Assembly (NCBI RefSeq): GCF_005491705.1
Contig: NZ_CP028092.1
Location: 4,464,001-4,528,000, forward strand
Direction: 5' to 3'
DNA from: Pontibacter sp. SGAir0037
Lineage (GTDB): Bacteria > Bacteroidota > Bacteroidia > Cytophagales > Hymenobacteraceae
Length of the DNA: 64,000 nt
Shown here: one piece after another, positions 15,186 through 23,632 of the stretch
Layout: each line of letters begins with the position of its first letter
How positions within the stretch are numbered: the first letter of the stretch is position 1
Translations under genes and position numbers: made by a program
Notes under the pieces: generated by a model
Seen by the model: only the letters and a program-made list of their open reading frames with translations
The model's database searches: none
What the model was told of the DNA's origin: nothing

Positions 15186-16775
15186 TTGAAAAGTTTATCC
15201 AGAAGAGATTTCCTTACTAAAAGTGCCATATTGGCTGGAGGCGCTTATCCGGCAGCGCTGGCACTGGGACTAATGCCTGCTGCTCCTGCACATGCTTTTA
15301 AACTGGAAGGAGAAAGTAAAGGCAAACACATTATTATATTAGGGGCAGGACTGGCAGGCATGACGGCTGCCTATGAATTAGGCAAGCTTGGTTACCAGTG
15401 TACTATTTTAGAGGCAAGAACAAGAACCGGGGGGCGCTGCTGGAGCGTGCGTAACGGTGCTACAGAAACAGAGACATCTAATCTGCGCCAAACAGCCAGC
15501 TTCGATAGCGGGTTGTATTTTAATGCTGGCCCTTCGCGAATTCCACACCATCACCAACTGAGCCTGCACTACTGCCGGGAACTGGGCGTACCACTGGAAG
15601 TTTATAACAACGTAAACGAAAGCGCTTACTTCTATAGCGAAGGCAATGGTAGCTTATCTAATAAAAAAGTAAGGGCCCGCGAAATACACAACGATATGCG
15701 GGGCTACATGAGTGAACTTCTTGCAAAAGCCATCGACCAGAAACAGGTAGATACAGCGCTTTCGCACGAAGATGCAGCTAAAGTAATTGAGTACCTGCGG
15801 GCAGAGGGTGGCCTGGATATAGATAAACTGTACAAGGCATCTGCCAGAAGAGGATACATAGAAGCTCCGGGAGCAGGTGAGAGAACAGGGAAGATAGCCG
15901 ATCCGCATAAATTGGCTGATATCATTCAATCGGGCCTGATAGACCCCGACTTCTACAATGTAGCCGAATATACATATGAACTGCAGATGACTATGTTCCA
16001 GGCTGTAGGCGGTATGGATAGAATTGCACAGGCCCTGGAGAAGCAGGTAGCTAAAAGTATAAAGCTTGGGGCCGAGGTAACGGATATCCGGAACCAGGAG
16101 CAGGGTGTAAAGATTACGTATAAAGATAAAAAAGGCATACAAACTATAACAGGAGACCTGTGCATCTGCACATTGCCGCTACCTGTGCTAAGCAACATTA
16201 ACCATAACTTTTCTTCTGATGTAAGTCGTGCTATTGATTTTGTGCCTTATATCCAGACCGGGAAAATCGGGCTGCAGTTCAAGCGCCGTTTCTGGGAAGA
16301 AGACGAACATATCTTTGGCGGCATTACCCACACCAACAACGACCTCACCCAGATTTTTTACCCCTCCAACGATTACCTCAGCAAAAAGGGTGTGCTAATA
16401 GGGTACTACAATTTTAACGATAAAGCTGCCAGAATAGGAGAGCTTTCTTATATAGAGCGTGAGCAGTTTGCCTTGCAGAAAGGAAGCCAGATACATGTGC
16501 AATACCCTAAAGAATTCGAAACCTCTTATTCGGTAAGCTGGCACAAGTCGCCATACAGCCTGGGTGGCTGGGCCGTGTATAGCTCCGACGACCGGAAAAC
16601 ACACTACCAGGCGCTGCAGAAGCCGGAAGGGCAGGTATACTTTGCAGGGGAGCACATGACTTATTTAACCGCCTGGATGGCCGGAGCATTTGAATCTGCC
16701 AGAAGTGTGGTAGCAGCGGTGCATAGCCGTGTGAATGAGCAGCGGGTGACATATCCTGCTGTAGGAAGTAACTAA
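15186..16775 (+). CDS. Tat-exported flavin amine oxidase
   Basis: A 529-residue FAD enzyme of the monoamine/L-amino-acid oxidase superfamily. Residues 1-37 are a twin-arginine signal (SRRDFL, Arg6-Arg7, then a hydrophobic stretch and AHA), so the folded flavoprotein is predicted to be exported. The dinucleotide motif GAGLAG (53-58) is followed by EARTRTGGR, and the C-terminal FAD motif is GQVYFAGEHMTYLTAWMAGA. Oxidases of this family convert amines or amino acids to imines with release of H2O2. The start is TTG at 15186, the only start codon between an in-frame stop at 15165 and the Tat motif. First gene of a three-gene operon with a Tat-exported aminotransferase (38 bp gap) and a Hint-domain protein. 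The 299 bases upstream are A/T-rich and contain no gene. Confidence 0.92.
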   Translation: MKSLSRRDFLTKSAILAGGAYPAALALGLMPAAPAHAFKLEGESKGKHIIILGAGLAGMTAAYELGKLGYQCTILEARTRTGGRCWSVRNGATETETSNLRQTASFDSGLYFNAGPSRIPHHHQLSLHYCRELGVPLEVYNNVNESAYFYSEGNGSLSNKKVRAREIHNDMRGYMSELLAKAIDQKQVDTALSHEDAAKVIEYLRAEGGLDIDKLYKASARRGYIEAPGAGERTGKIADPHKLADIIQSGLIDPDFYNVAEYTYELQMTMFQAVGGMDRIAQALEKQVAKSIKLGAEVTDIRNQEQGVKITYKDKKGIQTITGDLCICTLPLPVLSNINHNFSSDVSRAIDFVPYIQTGKIGLQFKRRFWEEDEHIFGGITHTNNDLTQIFYPSNDYLSKKGVLIGYYNFNDKAARIGELSYIEREQFALQKGSQIHVQYPKEFETSYSVSWHKSPYSLGGWAVYSSDDRKTHYQALQKPEGQVYFAGEHMTYLTAWMAGAFESARSVVAAVHSRVNEQRVTYPAVGSN

Positions 16776-16813
16776 CAAGCTGAAACTATAAACTTACCTA
16801 AATCTAAACTACC

Positions 16814-17980
16814 ATGTCACATCCTATGAATCGCCGAAAATGGCTAAAGTCCAGTGCTTTTCTGGCTGGCGGCCTTACTGTACTGCCGGCTGGCCTGGCT
16901 TCGCTTACAGCCAAGGCTGCTCCTGTACCTGGCATCAGAGAATTTATAACGGATGAATCTGTTTTACTGGCAGCTCCGCCCGAAATAAAAGCCAGGTTAA
17001 GTGCCAACGAAAACCCGTTCGGGCCATCTGAGAAAGCCAAGAAGGCTATTATGGACTCGCTTTCTACAAGCTACCAGTATGCTTTTGTGGCTGGCCGGGA
17101 GCTGACGCAAAAAATTGCAGCCTACGAGGGAGTAAAGCCGGAGCAGGTATTAATTGATGCAGGTTCTTCGCCCTTACTGCATGCAGCAGCCATGCATTTC
17201 AGCAAAAAAGGCGGTTCTATTATCACTGGCGATCCGTCTTATGCCGATCTGCCCGAAACAGCAGGTGAGTTTGGTGCCAATATTGTAAAAGTGCCTCTTA
17301 CGGCTGATTACAAACTGGACCTGGATGCCATGGAAAAAAAGATAGACAGCAGTACCGCGCTTGTTTACCTGTGCAACCCCAACAACCCGACAGGCACGGT
17401 AGTAGACACCGCGAAGCTGAAAGCTTTTTGTGAGCGTGTATCCAAAAAAGTACCGGTGTTCATAGATGAAGCATACATAGATTACCTCGATGATCCGAAA
17501 AGTGCCAGCCTGATGGAGAATGTGAAGAAAGGCCAAAACGTTATTGTTGCCCGTACTTTCTCCAAGCTTTATGGTTTTGCAGGTTTGCGTGTAGGGTATA
17601 CCATCGCACAACCCGATATGATTAAGCAACTAAAGGCGCTTACTTCAGGTGGAGGCAGTATTTCCTGTACTTCGCTTCAGGCAGCCCTGGCCAGCTATCA
17701 GGATCAGGCTTTCCTGAAAGATGCCCTGCAGAAGACAATGGCATCTAAAAAGTTTCTGTACAGCGTGCTCGATAAAGAAGGCTATAAGTATATCCCGTCT
17801 TCAGCCAATTTTGTTATGTTCCCGATCAACATGGAGGGCAGGCGCTTTAGCGAAGAAATGATGAAGCGGGGAGTCAGCATCAGAACGTGGGCTTTCAATA
17901 ACCAGGACTGGTGCCGCGTGAGCATCGGGCGCATGGACGAAATGCAGGTTTTTGCCGAAGCCTTTGGGCAGATTTCATAA
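16814..17980 (+). CDS. Tat-exported class I/II PLP aminotransferase (HisC-like)
   Basis: A 388-residue fold-type I PLP enzyme most like histidinol-phosphate aminotransferase. Visible features are LSANENPFGPSEKA, CNPNNPTGTVV, DEAYIDY, the Schiff-base lysine Lys251 in ARTFSKLYGFAGLRVGY, and a C-terminal arginine in WCRVSIGRM. Unlike biosynthetic HisC it begins with a twin-arginine signal (NRRKWLKSSAFLAGG, Arg7-Arg8, cleavage near AKAAP), so a periplasmic or outer location is predicted. It is therefore unlikely to serve histidine synthesis. It lies 38 bp after the Tat flavin amine oxidase and 50 bp before the Hint-domain gene, suggesting the two enzymes handle the same amino compound outside the cytoplasm. 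Confidence 0.9.
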   Translation: MSHPMNRRKWLKSSAFLAGGLTVLPAGLASLTAKAAPVPGIREFITDESVLLAAPPEIKARLSANENPFGPSEKAKKAIMDSLSTSYQYAFVAGRELTQKIAAYEGVKPEQVLIDAGSSPLLHAAAMHFSKKGGSIITGDPSYADLPETAGEFGANIVKVPLTADYKLDLDAMEKKIDSSTALVYLCNPNNPTGTVVDTAKLKAFCERVSKKVPVFIDEAYIDYLDDPKSASLMENVKKGQNVIVARTFSKLYGFAGLRVGYTIAQPDMIKQLKALTSGGGSISCTSLQAALASYQDQAFLKDALQKTMASKKFLYSVLDKEGYKYIPSSANFVMFPINMEGRRFSEEMMKRGVSIRTWAFNNQDWCRVSIGRMDEMQVFAEAFGQIS

Positions 17981-18030
17981 AAAACCTTCTCCTTTAAATA
18001 AACCACTTGTTTTAACTTTTACGCTTTATC

Positions 18031-19035
18031 ATGCATAAGATATTTATAGTAGCCTACTTATTTGTTCTAACTACCTGTATGACAGCAAAGGCTCAGACTG
18101 CAGCTGTAAATCCTCGCCCGCTTACCATGGATGAGTATAAGAAAGCAAAAGCTTTTGCCATTAACAATTTAGATAAAGACACCTATGTGAAAATAGAAAA
18201 TACTTACATACTGGATCGTTATGAAATGCGCAAGCCCTATTTTATTACAGGTGACGACGGGCTGAAAAAGCGCATCGATCTGTACAAACTGATGGCAAAA
18301 GAGGGGATGCAGGAGCTGGGCCTGATGATCTTCTATACCAACGAGAAAGGCAAACAGTATAAAGCGGTGCTACCCAATTTTACAGCCGACGGCAAGGTAT
18401 GGGAGCAGTACTTCGAAGATATTCATGCCATCGATAAAGAAGAGAAAAACTATGTGCTGAAGCTCTCCTATATCCTGTCGAAAGAATTAGGTTTCCAGCA
18501 GTATAAGGTAATAAATCAGGGTAAAGATCTAAAAGCAGAGTCGGCTACCTACGGGAATGACATCTGTTTTCCGGGCGACCAGGTAGTAGCTATGGCCAAC
18601 GGCAGCAGAAAGCTGCTGAGAGACATTTTACCAGGCGACGAAGTGGTGACCGTGAATCCTGAAACAAAGCTGGAAACTGTGACTAAGGTAAGAGAGCTGG
18701 TGGCACACGAGGCAAAGAATTATGCCATTACGCAACTGGTAGTTATAGCTGCAGAAGAGAAGGCTGGCAAAAAAGAGACTACAATACATCTAAAGGACAA
18801 AGTATTAGAGGCTACTCCGAATCACCCGATGAAAACAAGGGCAGGCGACAAAAAGATAGGAGAGATAGCCGAGGGAGAAGAAATCTTGTGCTTTAACAAA
18901 GAAACAAATTCATACGAACCTTACACCGTGCTGCGTAAGAAAGAGTTTGCAGGTGGCGTACAGAAGGTATACAACATGGTAGCCGATCAGGGTACTACTT
19001 TTCTGATGAACGATGTGGTAGTAAAACAGAAATAA
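18031..19035 (+). CDS. Secreted protein with C-terminal Hint (intein/hedgehog-like) domain
   Basis: A 334-residue protein with a Sec signal peptide (residues 1-22, ending AKAQ). Residues about 30-175 form a region I cannot place. From Cys179 the sequence fits a Hint autoprocessing domain: CFPGDQVVAMANGS with LRDILPGDEVVTVN, then the block-B TPNHP (Thr262, His265), and the closing strand YNMVADQGTTFLMNDVVV. The usual terminal His-Asn and downstream nucleophile of inteins are absent, because the protein stops at VVVKQK. It therefore resembles hedgehog-type or BIL domains, which cleave before the cysteine and can pass the N-terminal part to a nucleophile. Last gene of the amine oxidase-aminotransferase operon, closed by a terminator at 19075. 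Confidence 0.8.
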   Translation: MHKIFIVAYLFVLTTCMTAKAQTAAVNPRPLTMDEYKKAKAFAINNLDKDTYVKIENTYILDRYEMRKPYFITGDDGLKKRIDLYKLMAKEGMQELGLMIFYTNEKGKQYKAVLPNFTADGKVWEQYFEDIHAIDKEEKNYVLKLSYILSKELGFQQYKVINQGKDLKAESATYGNDICFPGDQVVAMANGSRKLLRDILPGDEVVTVNPETKLETVTKVRELVAHEAKNYAITQLVVIAAEEKAGKKETTIHLKDKVLEATPNHPMKTRAGDKKIGEIAEGEEILCFNKETNSYEPYTVLRKKEFAGGVQKVYNMVADQGTTFLMNDVVVKQK

Positions 19036-19074
19036 AGATAAAATTAGAATAGTTTATTAATCCTTGTCATGCAA

Positions 19075-19106
19075 AAACCCTGTGGCCAGAACTACAGGGT
19101 TTCTTG
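19075..19106 (+). terminator. Terminator of the amine oxidase/aminotransferase/Hint operon
   Basis: A 9-bp perfect stem (19075-19083 with 19094-19102, AAACCCTGT with ACAGGGTTT) and 10-base loop overlap and precede a T-rich stretch. It lies 39 bases past the Hint gene stop and separates the operon from the histidine kinase gene. Confidence 0.75.
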
Positions 19107-19211
19107 TTTTGGTGGGGTATACCTAATCAGGTTTGGTGCGGCCTTTAATTATTTATAACTTAGCATAATTTGGTTATAGTAGGTGATTTTAAAAGCGTTA
19201 GAGGAGCAGCT

Positions 19212-22200
19212 ATGCAGAATAGAGCGACTAGTGTAAGTGCCGAAAAATTCTTTAAAGGTGGGGGTGAAATGGGAGACCGTATCAGGCAGCTGAACTGGTC
19301 TGAAACCAAGCTTGGGCCCATTGATACATGGCCACAGAGTTTACGCACTGCTGTTAGCATTATGCTGTCTTCTAAAATCCCGATGATGATTCATTGGGGG
19401 CCGGAACTCATCCACTTTTACAACGATGGCTATGCGACTATCATGCAGTCGAAGCATCCTGGTGCGTTAGGAGAGCCCGCCTATCCGTGGTGGAGCGAGA
19501 TGTGGGAGTTTCTGGACGTAATCTTTAAACAGGTGCTGGATGGGGAAACCACTTATTTTAAAGACCAGCTGGTATTGCCTAACAGGCGCGGGTTTTTAGA
19601 AGAGGCCTATTTTACGTTTTCGCACAGCCCGATATATGACGAAACTGGTAAAGTAGGAGGTATTTATGCCACAGCGATTGAAACAACAACGGATGTGGTA
19701 AATCAGCGCCGGCTGGCGATGCTTAGCCATATAGCAGCAACCATTAACGAAGCAAAAGATGCAGCGGCAGCGTGTAAAGCTATTGCAGCTTCCTTAGCCA
19801 CTAATCCTGAAGATGTTCCGTTTGCTTTACTATACCTTATCGATAAAAATGAAAAAGTAGCCCGCCTGGCAGCTACCGTTACTATAGACGCAGATACCGC
19901 TGTAAGCCCGGCAACAATTAAGCTGCAGGAACTAACTGACGTAACCCAAGGCTGGCCTGTGGCAAAAGTAGCACGCCTGGGAGAACAGGAACTGCTAACA
20001 GACCTGGCGGGGCGCTTCGGTGCTTTGCCAGGAGGAGCCTGGCCGGAATCGCCGGGGCAGGCATTGGTGCTGCCGGTAAACCGTATGGGCCAGGATAAAG
20101 GAGAATTGCCCTATGCCGTGTTAGTAGCGGGTTTCAGTGCACGCAGAGTAGTAGATGATGAGTATATTGCCTTTTACAGACTTATAGCGGAGCATACAAG
20201 CCGCGCCATTGCCAATGCAGAGGCTTACGAAGAAGAACGCAGGCGCGCGGAGGCATTGGCCGAGATAGACAAAGCAAAAACAGTTTTCTTTAATAACATC
20301 AGTCATGAGTTCCGCACACCGCTTACGCTTATGCTGGGGCCTTTGCGACATGTGCTGGAGCAGGAGTTGCCGACTGATATTCAGGATCAGCTACAGTTGG
20401 TAAAGCGGAATGGCGAGCGGATGCTGAAGCTGGTAAATTCGCTGCTGGATTTTTCAAGAGCAGAGGCAGGCAGGTTGCAGGCTTATTTTAAACCTGTGGA
20501 TATAACTGCTCTGACTACGGATATATGCAGCAGTTTTCGATCGGCAGTGGAGGCAGCCGGTTTAAAATTCGAGGTATGGTGTACTCCTATAAAAGAGCCA
20601 GTATACCTTGATGCAGATCTTTGGGAGCGTATCTTGTTTAACCTGCTTTCTAATGCCCTGAACTTCACATTTGAAGGAGAGATAAGGGTATCGGTTACAC
20701 AACAGGGGCAGGAGGCTGTGCTTACTGTTTCGGATACAGGTGTAGGTATAGCTAAAGAAGAGCTGAAGCGGGTTTTCTCAAGGTTTCATCGTATAAAAGA
20801 AGCTAGAAGCCGAAGCTTTGAAGGTACAGGTATAGGCTTGGCTTTGGTGCAGGAATTGGTAAAGCTGCACGGTGGAACGGTAGATGTAAAAAGCATACCT
20901 GAGGCAGGTACTACTTTTACTGTAGCTATACCATTAGGTAAAGAGCATTTGCCAGCTGCATCTGTATCACAGGACTCCACACATGTTGAGCGGCATGATA
21001 AGCCCTGGGAGAATGATTTAGCACCCATTCTGGGATGGGAACATGCAGTTCTGCCAGCCGAAGATCATAGCAGTACAGTTAAAGAAGGCTCCACAAGTGC
21101 CGGAACTAAACCTTCCATTCTTATAGCTGATGATAACAAAGATATGCAGCAGTATTTGTCTCGCATACTGCAGGACGATTACCACATAGTAAGAGCTTCT
21201 AACGGAGAAGAAGCCTGGCGTATGATAACAGAACAGTCTCCTGCCCTGGTAATTTCGGATGTTATGATGCCTGAATCAGACGGTTTTGAGTTAGTGCAGC
21301 GTATCCGGGCTGATGTACGCACCAAGCTTATGCCTGTCCTACTGCTGTCGGCAAGGGCTGGGGAAGAGGCCCGGGCGGAAGGTATTGAAATGGGAGCCGA
21401 CGATTATCTGATAAAACCTTTCAATGAACGGGAGCTGAAAGCGAGAGTAAAAACAAACCTTCACCTGGTAAACCTTCGAAACCAGGTAGTGCAGGTGCTA
21501 CAGGAAGCTGTGGATCATTCGGAAGGCAGAAATCATGCTTTACAGAAATCGAATGAGATGCTGGATAACTTTGTACACATAGCTGCTCATGATCTTAGAA
21601 CGCCGGTGAATAACCTGCAGGGACTGCTAAAGGTATTTGAGTATGAGGCCAATCCTGAACAGCAGAAAAAGCTGTTAGCCATGTTACAAGGTTCTGTCAG
21701 AGGTCTCGACATGACTATCAAAGGCTTGCTGAATATTATCCGGCTTGAAACGCGGGGGAACAGGGGAGCCGATAGAATAACTTTTCGCCATGCTTTTGAA
21801 GAGGTTATGCCTGAGTTGCAGCTTGCTTTAGAGCAAAAGCAGGGGCAGGTGCTAGCAGATTTCAGCAAGGCGGAAACCATTGTATATGAGGAGGCTTTCC
21901 TGCTTAGTATTATAAAGAACCTGGTGTATAATGCGCTCAAATACAGTGCTGCTGAAAGGCCTCCGGTTATTTATGTTTCGACAGAACCTGATGAGGAGGG
22001 GGTGGTGCTGAAGGTAGAAGATAATGGCATAGGAATAAATCTGGAGCAGCACGGGGCGCAGCTGTTCAAACCTTTTAAAAGATTTTCACATCAGGCAGAG
22101 GGAAACGGACTCGGTTTATACCTAGTAAACAATATGGTGGAGCGAAATGGCGGTCGTATTCAGGTACGCAGTCAACCTGGAGAAGGCACCACCTTTGAAG

Positions 22201-22241
22201 TGCACCTGAAACCATATAGTTTGCGTGTAGCAAAGGATTAA
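19212..22241 (+). CDS. Hybrid sensor histidine kinase with two transmitter modules around a receiver
   Basis: A 1009-residue cytoplasmic signalling protein without obvious membrane segments. In order: an N-terminal PAS-like sensor with the recurring LGPIDTWPQSLR signature (about 15-170), a GAF-like region (about 180-340), a first HisKA with His365 in SHEFRTP and an HATPase with NLLSNALNF and DTGVGI, then a receiver with phospho-acceptor Asp683 in ISDVMMP and LIKPF. A second HisKA follows with His793 in AAHDLRTP and a second HATPase with NALKY and DNGIGI. The start at ATG 19212 is preferred to a TTG at 19170 because GAGGAG precedes it. No response-regulator gene is adjacent, so output probably goes to a distant partner. 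Confidence 0.93.
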   Translation: MQNRATSVSAEKFFKGGGEMGDRIRQLNWSETKLGPIDTWPQSLRTAVSIMLSSKIPMMIHWGPELIHFYNDGYATIMQSKHPGALGEPAYPWWSEMWEFLDVIFKQVLDGETTYFKDQLVLPNRRGFLEEAYFTFSHSPIYDETGKVGGIYATAIETTTDVVNQRRLAMLSHIAATINEAKDAAAACKAIAASLATNPEDVPFALLYLIDKNEKVARLAATVTIDADTAVSPATIKLQELTDVTQGWPVAKVARLGEQELLTDLAGRFGALPGGAWPESPGQALVLPVNRMGQDKGELPYAVLVAGFSARRVVDDEYIAFYRLIAEHTSRAIANAEAYEEERRRAEALAEIDKAKTVFFNNISHEFRTPLTLMLGPLRHVLEQELPTDIQDQLQLVKRNGERMLKLVNSLLDFSRAEAGRLQAYFKPVDITALTTDICSSFRSAVEAAGLKFEVWCTPIKEPVYLDADLWERILFNLLSNALNFTFEGEIRVSVTQQGQEAVLTVSDTGVGIAKEELKRVFSRFHRIKEARSRSFEGTGIGLALVQELVKLHGGTVDVKSIPEAGTTFTVAIPLGKEHLPAASVSQDSTHVERHDKPWENDLAPILGWEHAVLPAEDHSSTVKEGSTSAGTKPSILIADDNKDMQQYLSRILQDDYHIVRASNGEEAWRMITEQSPALVISDVMMPESDGFELVQRIRADVRTKLMPVLLLSARAGEEARAEGIEMGADDYLIKPFNERELKARVKTNLHLVNLRNQVVQVLQEAVDHSEGRNHALQKSNEMLDNFVHIAAHDLRTPVNNLQGLLKVFEYEANPEQQKKLLAMLQGSVRGLDMTIKGLLNIIRLETRGNRGADRITFRHAFEEVMPELQLALEQKQGQVLADFSKAETIVYEEAFLLSIIKNLVYNALKYSAAERPPVIYVSTEPDEEGVVLKVEDNGIGINLEQHGAQLFKPFKRFSHQAEGNGLGLYLVNNMVERNGGRIQVRSQPGEGTTFEVHLKPYSLRVAKD

Positions 22242-22246
22242 GGGAA

Positions 22247-22292
22247 CAAGCTAGAAGACCAAAGCGAAGTTAAGCTTATGTCTTTTAGCTTG
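22247..22292. repeat. 13-bp hairpin between the convergent kinase and nuoB genes
   Basis: Arms 22247-22259 and 22280-22292 pair over 13 bp with one G:T position. The hairpin fills the whole 51-base gap between the two stop codons. It has no long T-run and may act as a shared 3' end in both directions. Confidence 0.5.
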
Positions 22293-22841
22293 CTATACTT
22301 TACCGGCATTGGCCACAGGCTGCTGCATTTGTGCTGCCCGCTTTGCCATAATTTGTTGCACTGCCCGTGGAGCACGAAGCGACTCTTTCCGGATAACTTC
22401 CTGCAGTTGCATAAAGCCGCCTATCAAAGCTTCCGGACGTGGCGGGCAACCAGGCACATATACATCTACAGGAACAATACGATCTACACCTTTTACTACA
22501 TGATAGCCGTGCTCCCAGTAAGGGCCGCCGCAATTAGAGCAGGAGCCCATAGAAATAACATAGCGCGGCTCCGGCATCTGCTCATATAGTCTGCGCACCC
22601 TGTCAGCCATTTTAAAGGTAACAGTGCCTGCCACAATCATCACATCCGACTGCCGGGGCGAAGCGCGCGGAATAACGCCTAAACGGTCTATATCGTAGCC
22701 AGAACTATAAGCACCCATCATTTCGATAGCGCAACAAGCCAACCCGAAGCCCATAGGCCATAGTGCTGATAAACGAGCCCAATTCATCAGGTCGTCCAGT
22801 TTTGTAATCACTACCCCGCCTTCTCCTGTCTTTGCGTTCAC
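22293..22841 (-). CDS. nuoB: NADH-quinone oxidoreductase subunit B
   Basis: The PSST subunit of complex I, carrying the terminal Fe-S cluster N2 that reduces quinone. The cluster cysteines are visible: the tandem pair in [11 protein letters not shown], the one in [11 protein letters not shown] and the one in [10 protein letters not shown]. The 182 residues are normal in length. The start is GTG at 22841; no ATG occurs between it and an in-frame stop upstream. It follows nuoA by 95 bases and probably shares its transcript. nuoC, normally next, is 7.4 kb away. Confidence 0.97.
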   Translation of the reverse strand: MNAKTGEGGVVITKLDDLMNWARLSALWPMGFGLACCAIEMMGAYSSGYDIDRLGVIPRASPRQSDVMIVAGTVTFKMADRVRRLYEQMPEPRYVISMGSCSNCGGPYWEHGYHVVKGVDRIVPVDVYVPGCPPRPEALIGGFMQLQEVIRKESLRAPRAVQQIMAKRAAQMQQPVANAGKV

Positions 22842-22936
22842 GATACGTTTAGAATTAGAAATTAATAATTATGAATTGGAAGTTATCAGCAAGTTTCTCT
22901 CATAGCGCTAACTTCAGTTTGTCTGCCAATCCGACA

Positions 22937-23461
22937 CTAACTATCTTGCGGATCGGTCTTAGAGGTAGGGGCTGCTTCTCTTCTTTTATACTGCCTTTCG
23001 TTTACGCGCTGGTATACCTCCATAGGTATTTTAGAGCGACTTTGCGGAACAACAGGCTGTGGCTTAATCCAGTCGAGGTGGCCCTTTACCCAGGCATAAG
23101 CTAAACCAAGAGCTAGTACCGCAATAAAGATAAACATCTCGATAAGTGAAAACCAGCCCCAGGTGCCGTTGGTGGCTTCTATTAAATCTCTTCTGCCAAA
23201 CACGGTAGCCCACGGAAACAGAAAGGCCAGCTCCACATCGAAAATAATGAAGATAAGTGCCACCACATAAAACCTTGGGTTAAACTGTATCCAGGCATTA
23301 CTAATGGGCTCTTCCCCTGATTCGTAGGTAGATAGCTTCTCAGGGTTAGGTCGGTGTGGCCTTAAAAGCTTGGCTGTAAACAGACCTATTATAACAAAAA
23401 TAGCACCGCCAATCAGGAATAGCAGGATTGTTCCAAAATCCGATAAATATGTTTCTGCCAT
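22937..23461 (-). CDS. nuoA: NADH-quinone oxidoreductase subunit A
   Basis: A small membrane subunit of complex I with three transmembrane helices. The 174 residues show the diagnostic loop [20 protein letters not shown], then the acidic helix [15 protein letters not shown]. The C-terminal tail, about 45 residues and charged, is longer than in Escherichia coli NuoA. An exact -7 element sits 19 bases before the ATG, making nuoA the first gene of a nuoAB unit. The serine dehydratase gene upstream is 171 bases away. Confidence 0.97.
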   Translation of the reverse strand: MAETYLSDFGTILLFLIGGAIFVIIGLFTAKLLRPHRPNPEKLSTYESGEEPISNAWIQFNPRFYVVALIFIIFDVELAFLFPWATVFGRRDLIEATNGTWGWFSLIEMFIFIAVLALGLAYAWVKGHLDWIKPQPVVPQSRSKIPMEVYQRVNERQYKRREAAPTSKTDPQDS

Positions 23462-23479
23462 AGCTTAGCGCTGTTTCTG

Positions 23480-23487
23480 CAAAACTA
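23480..23487 (-). promoter_or_regulatory. -7 element for nuoA
   Basis: Minus-strand TAGTTTTG matches the TAnnTTTG consensus exactly and lies 19 bases before the nuoA ATG. No clear -33 TTTG is visible. The leader would be very short. Confidence 0.45.
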
Positions 23488-23632
23488 CAATAATTATAGC
23501 TTACTCTCCATGTATACTTCTTAAAAGGCACAGCACGAGTAATCTTCTAAATTAAAAATTAGAAATTATGTTCTCTGGAAAGACTATTTACCACTTGAAC
23601 TGAACAGGATGAATGATTTACTTAAATGCACA

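Noticed and set aside
15654..16142. 162-codon minus-strand frame inside the amine oxidase gene
   Set aside because: Antisense to a clear FAD enzyme; cysteine- and tyrosine-rich composition unlike real proteins here.
17174..17629. 151-codon minus-strand frame inside the aminotransferase gene
   Set aside because: Antisense shadow over the PLP-binding region; no coding features.
16814..17980. Histidine biosynthesis gene hisC
   Set aside because: Fold matches HisC, but the twin-arginine signal and neighbours argue against a biosynthetic role, so no gene symbol was given.
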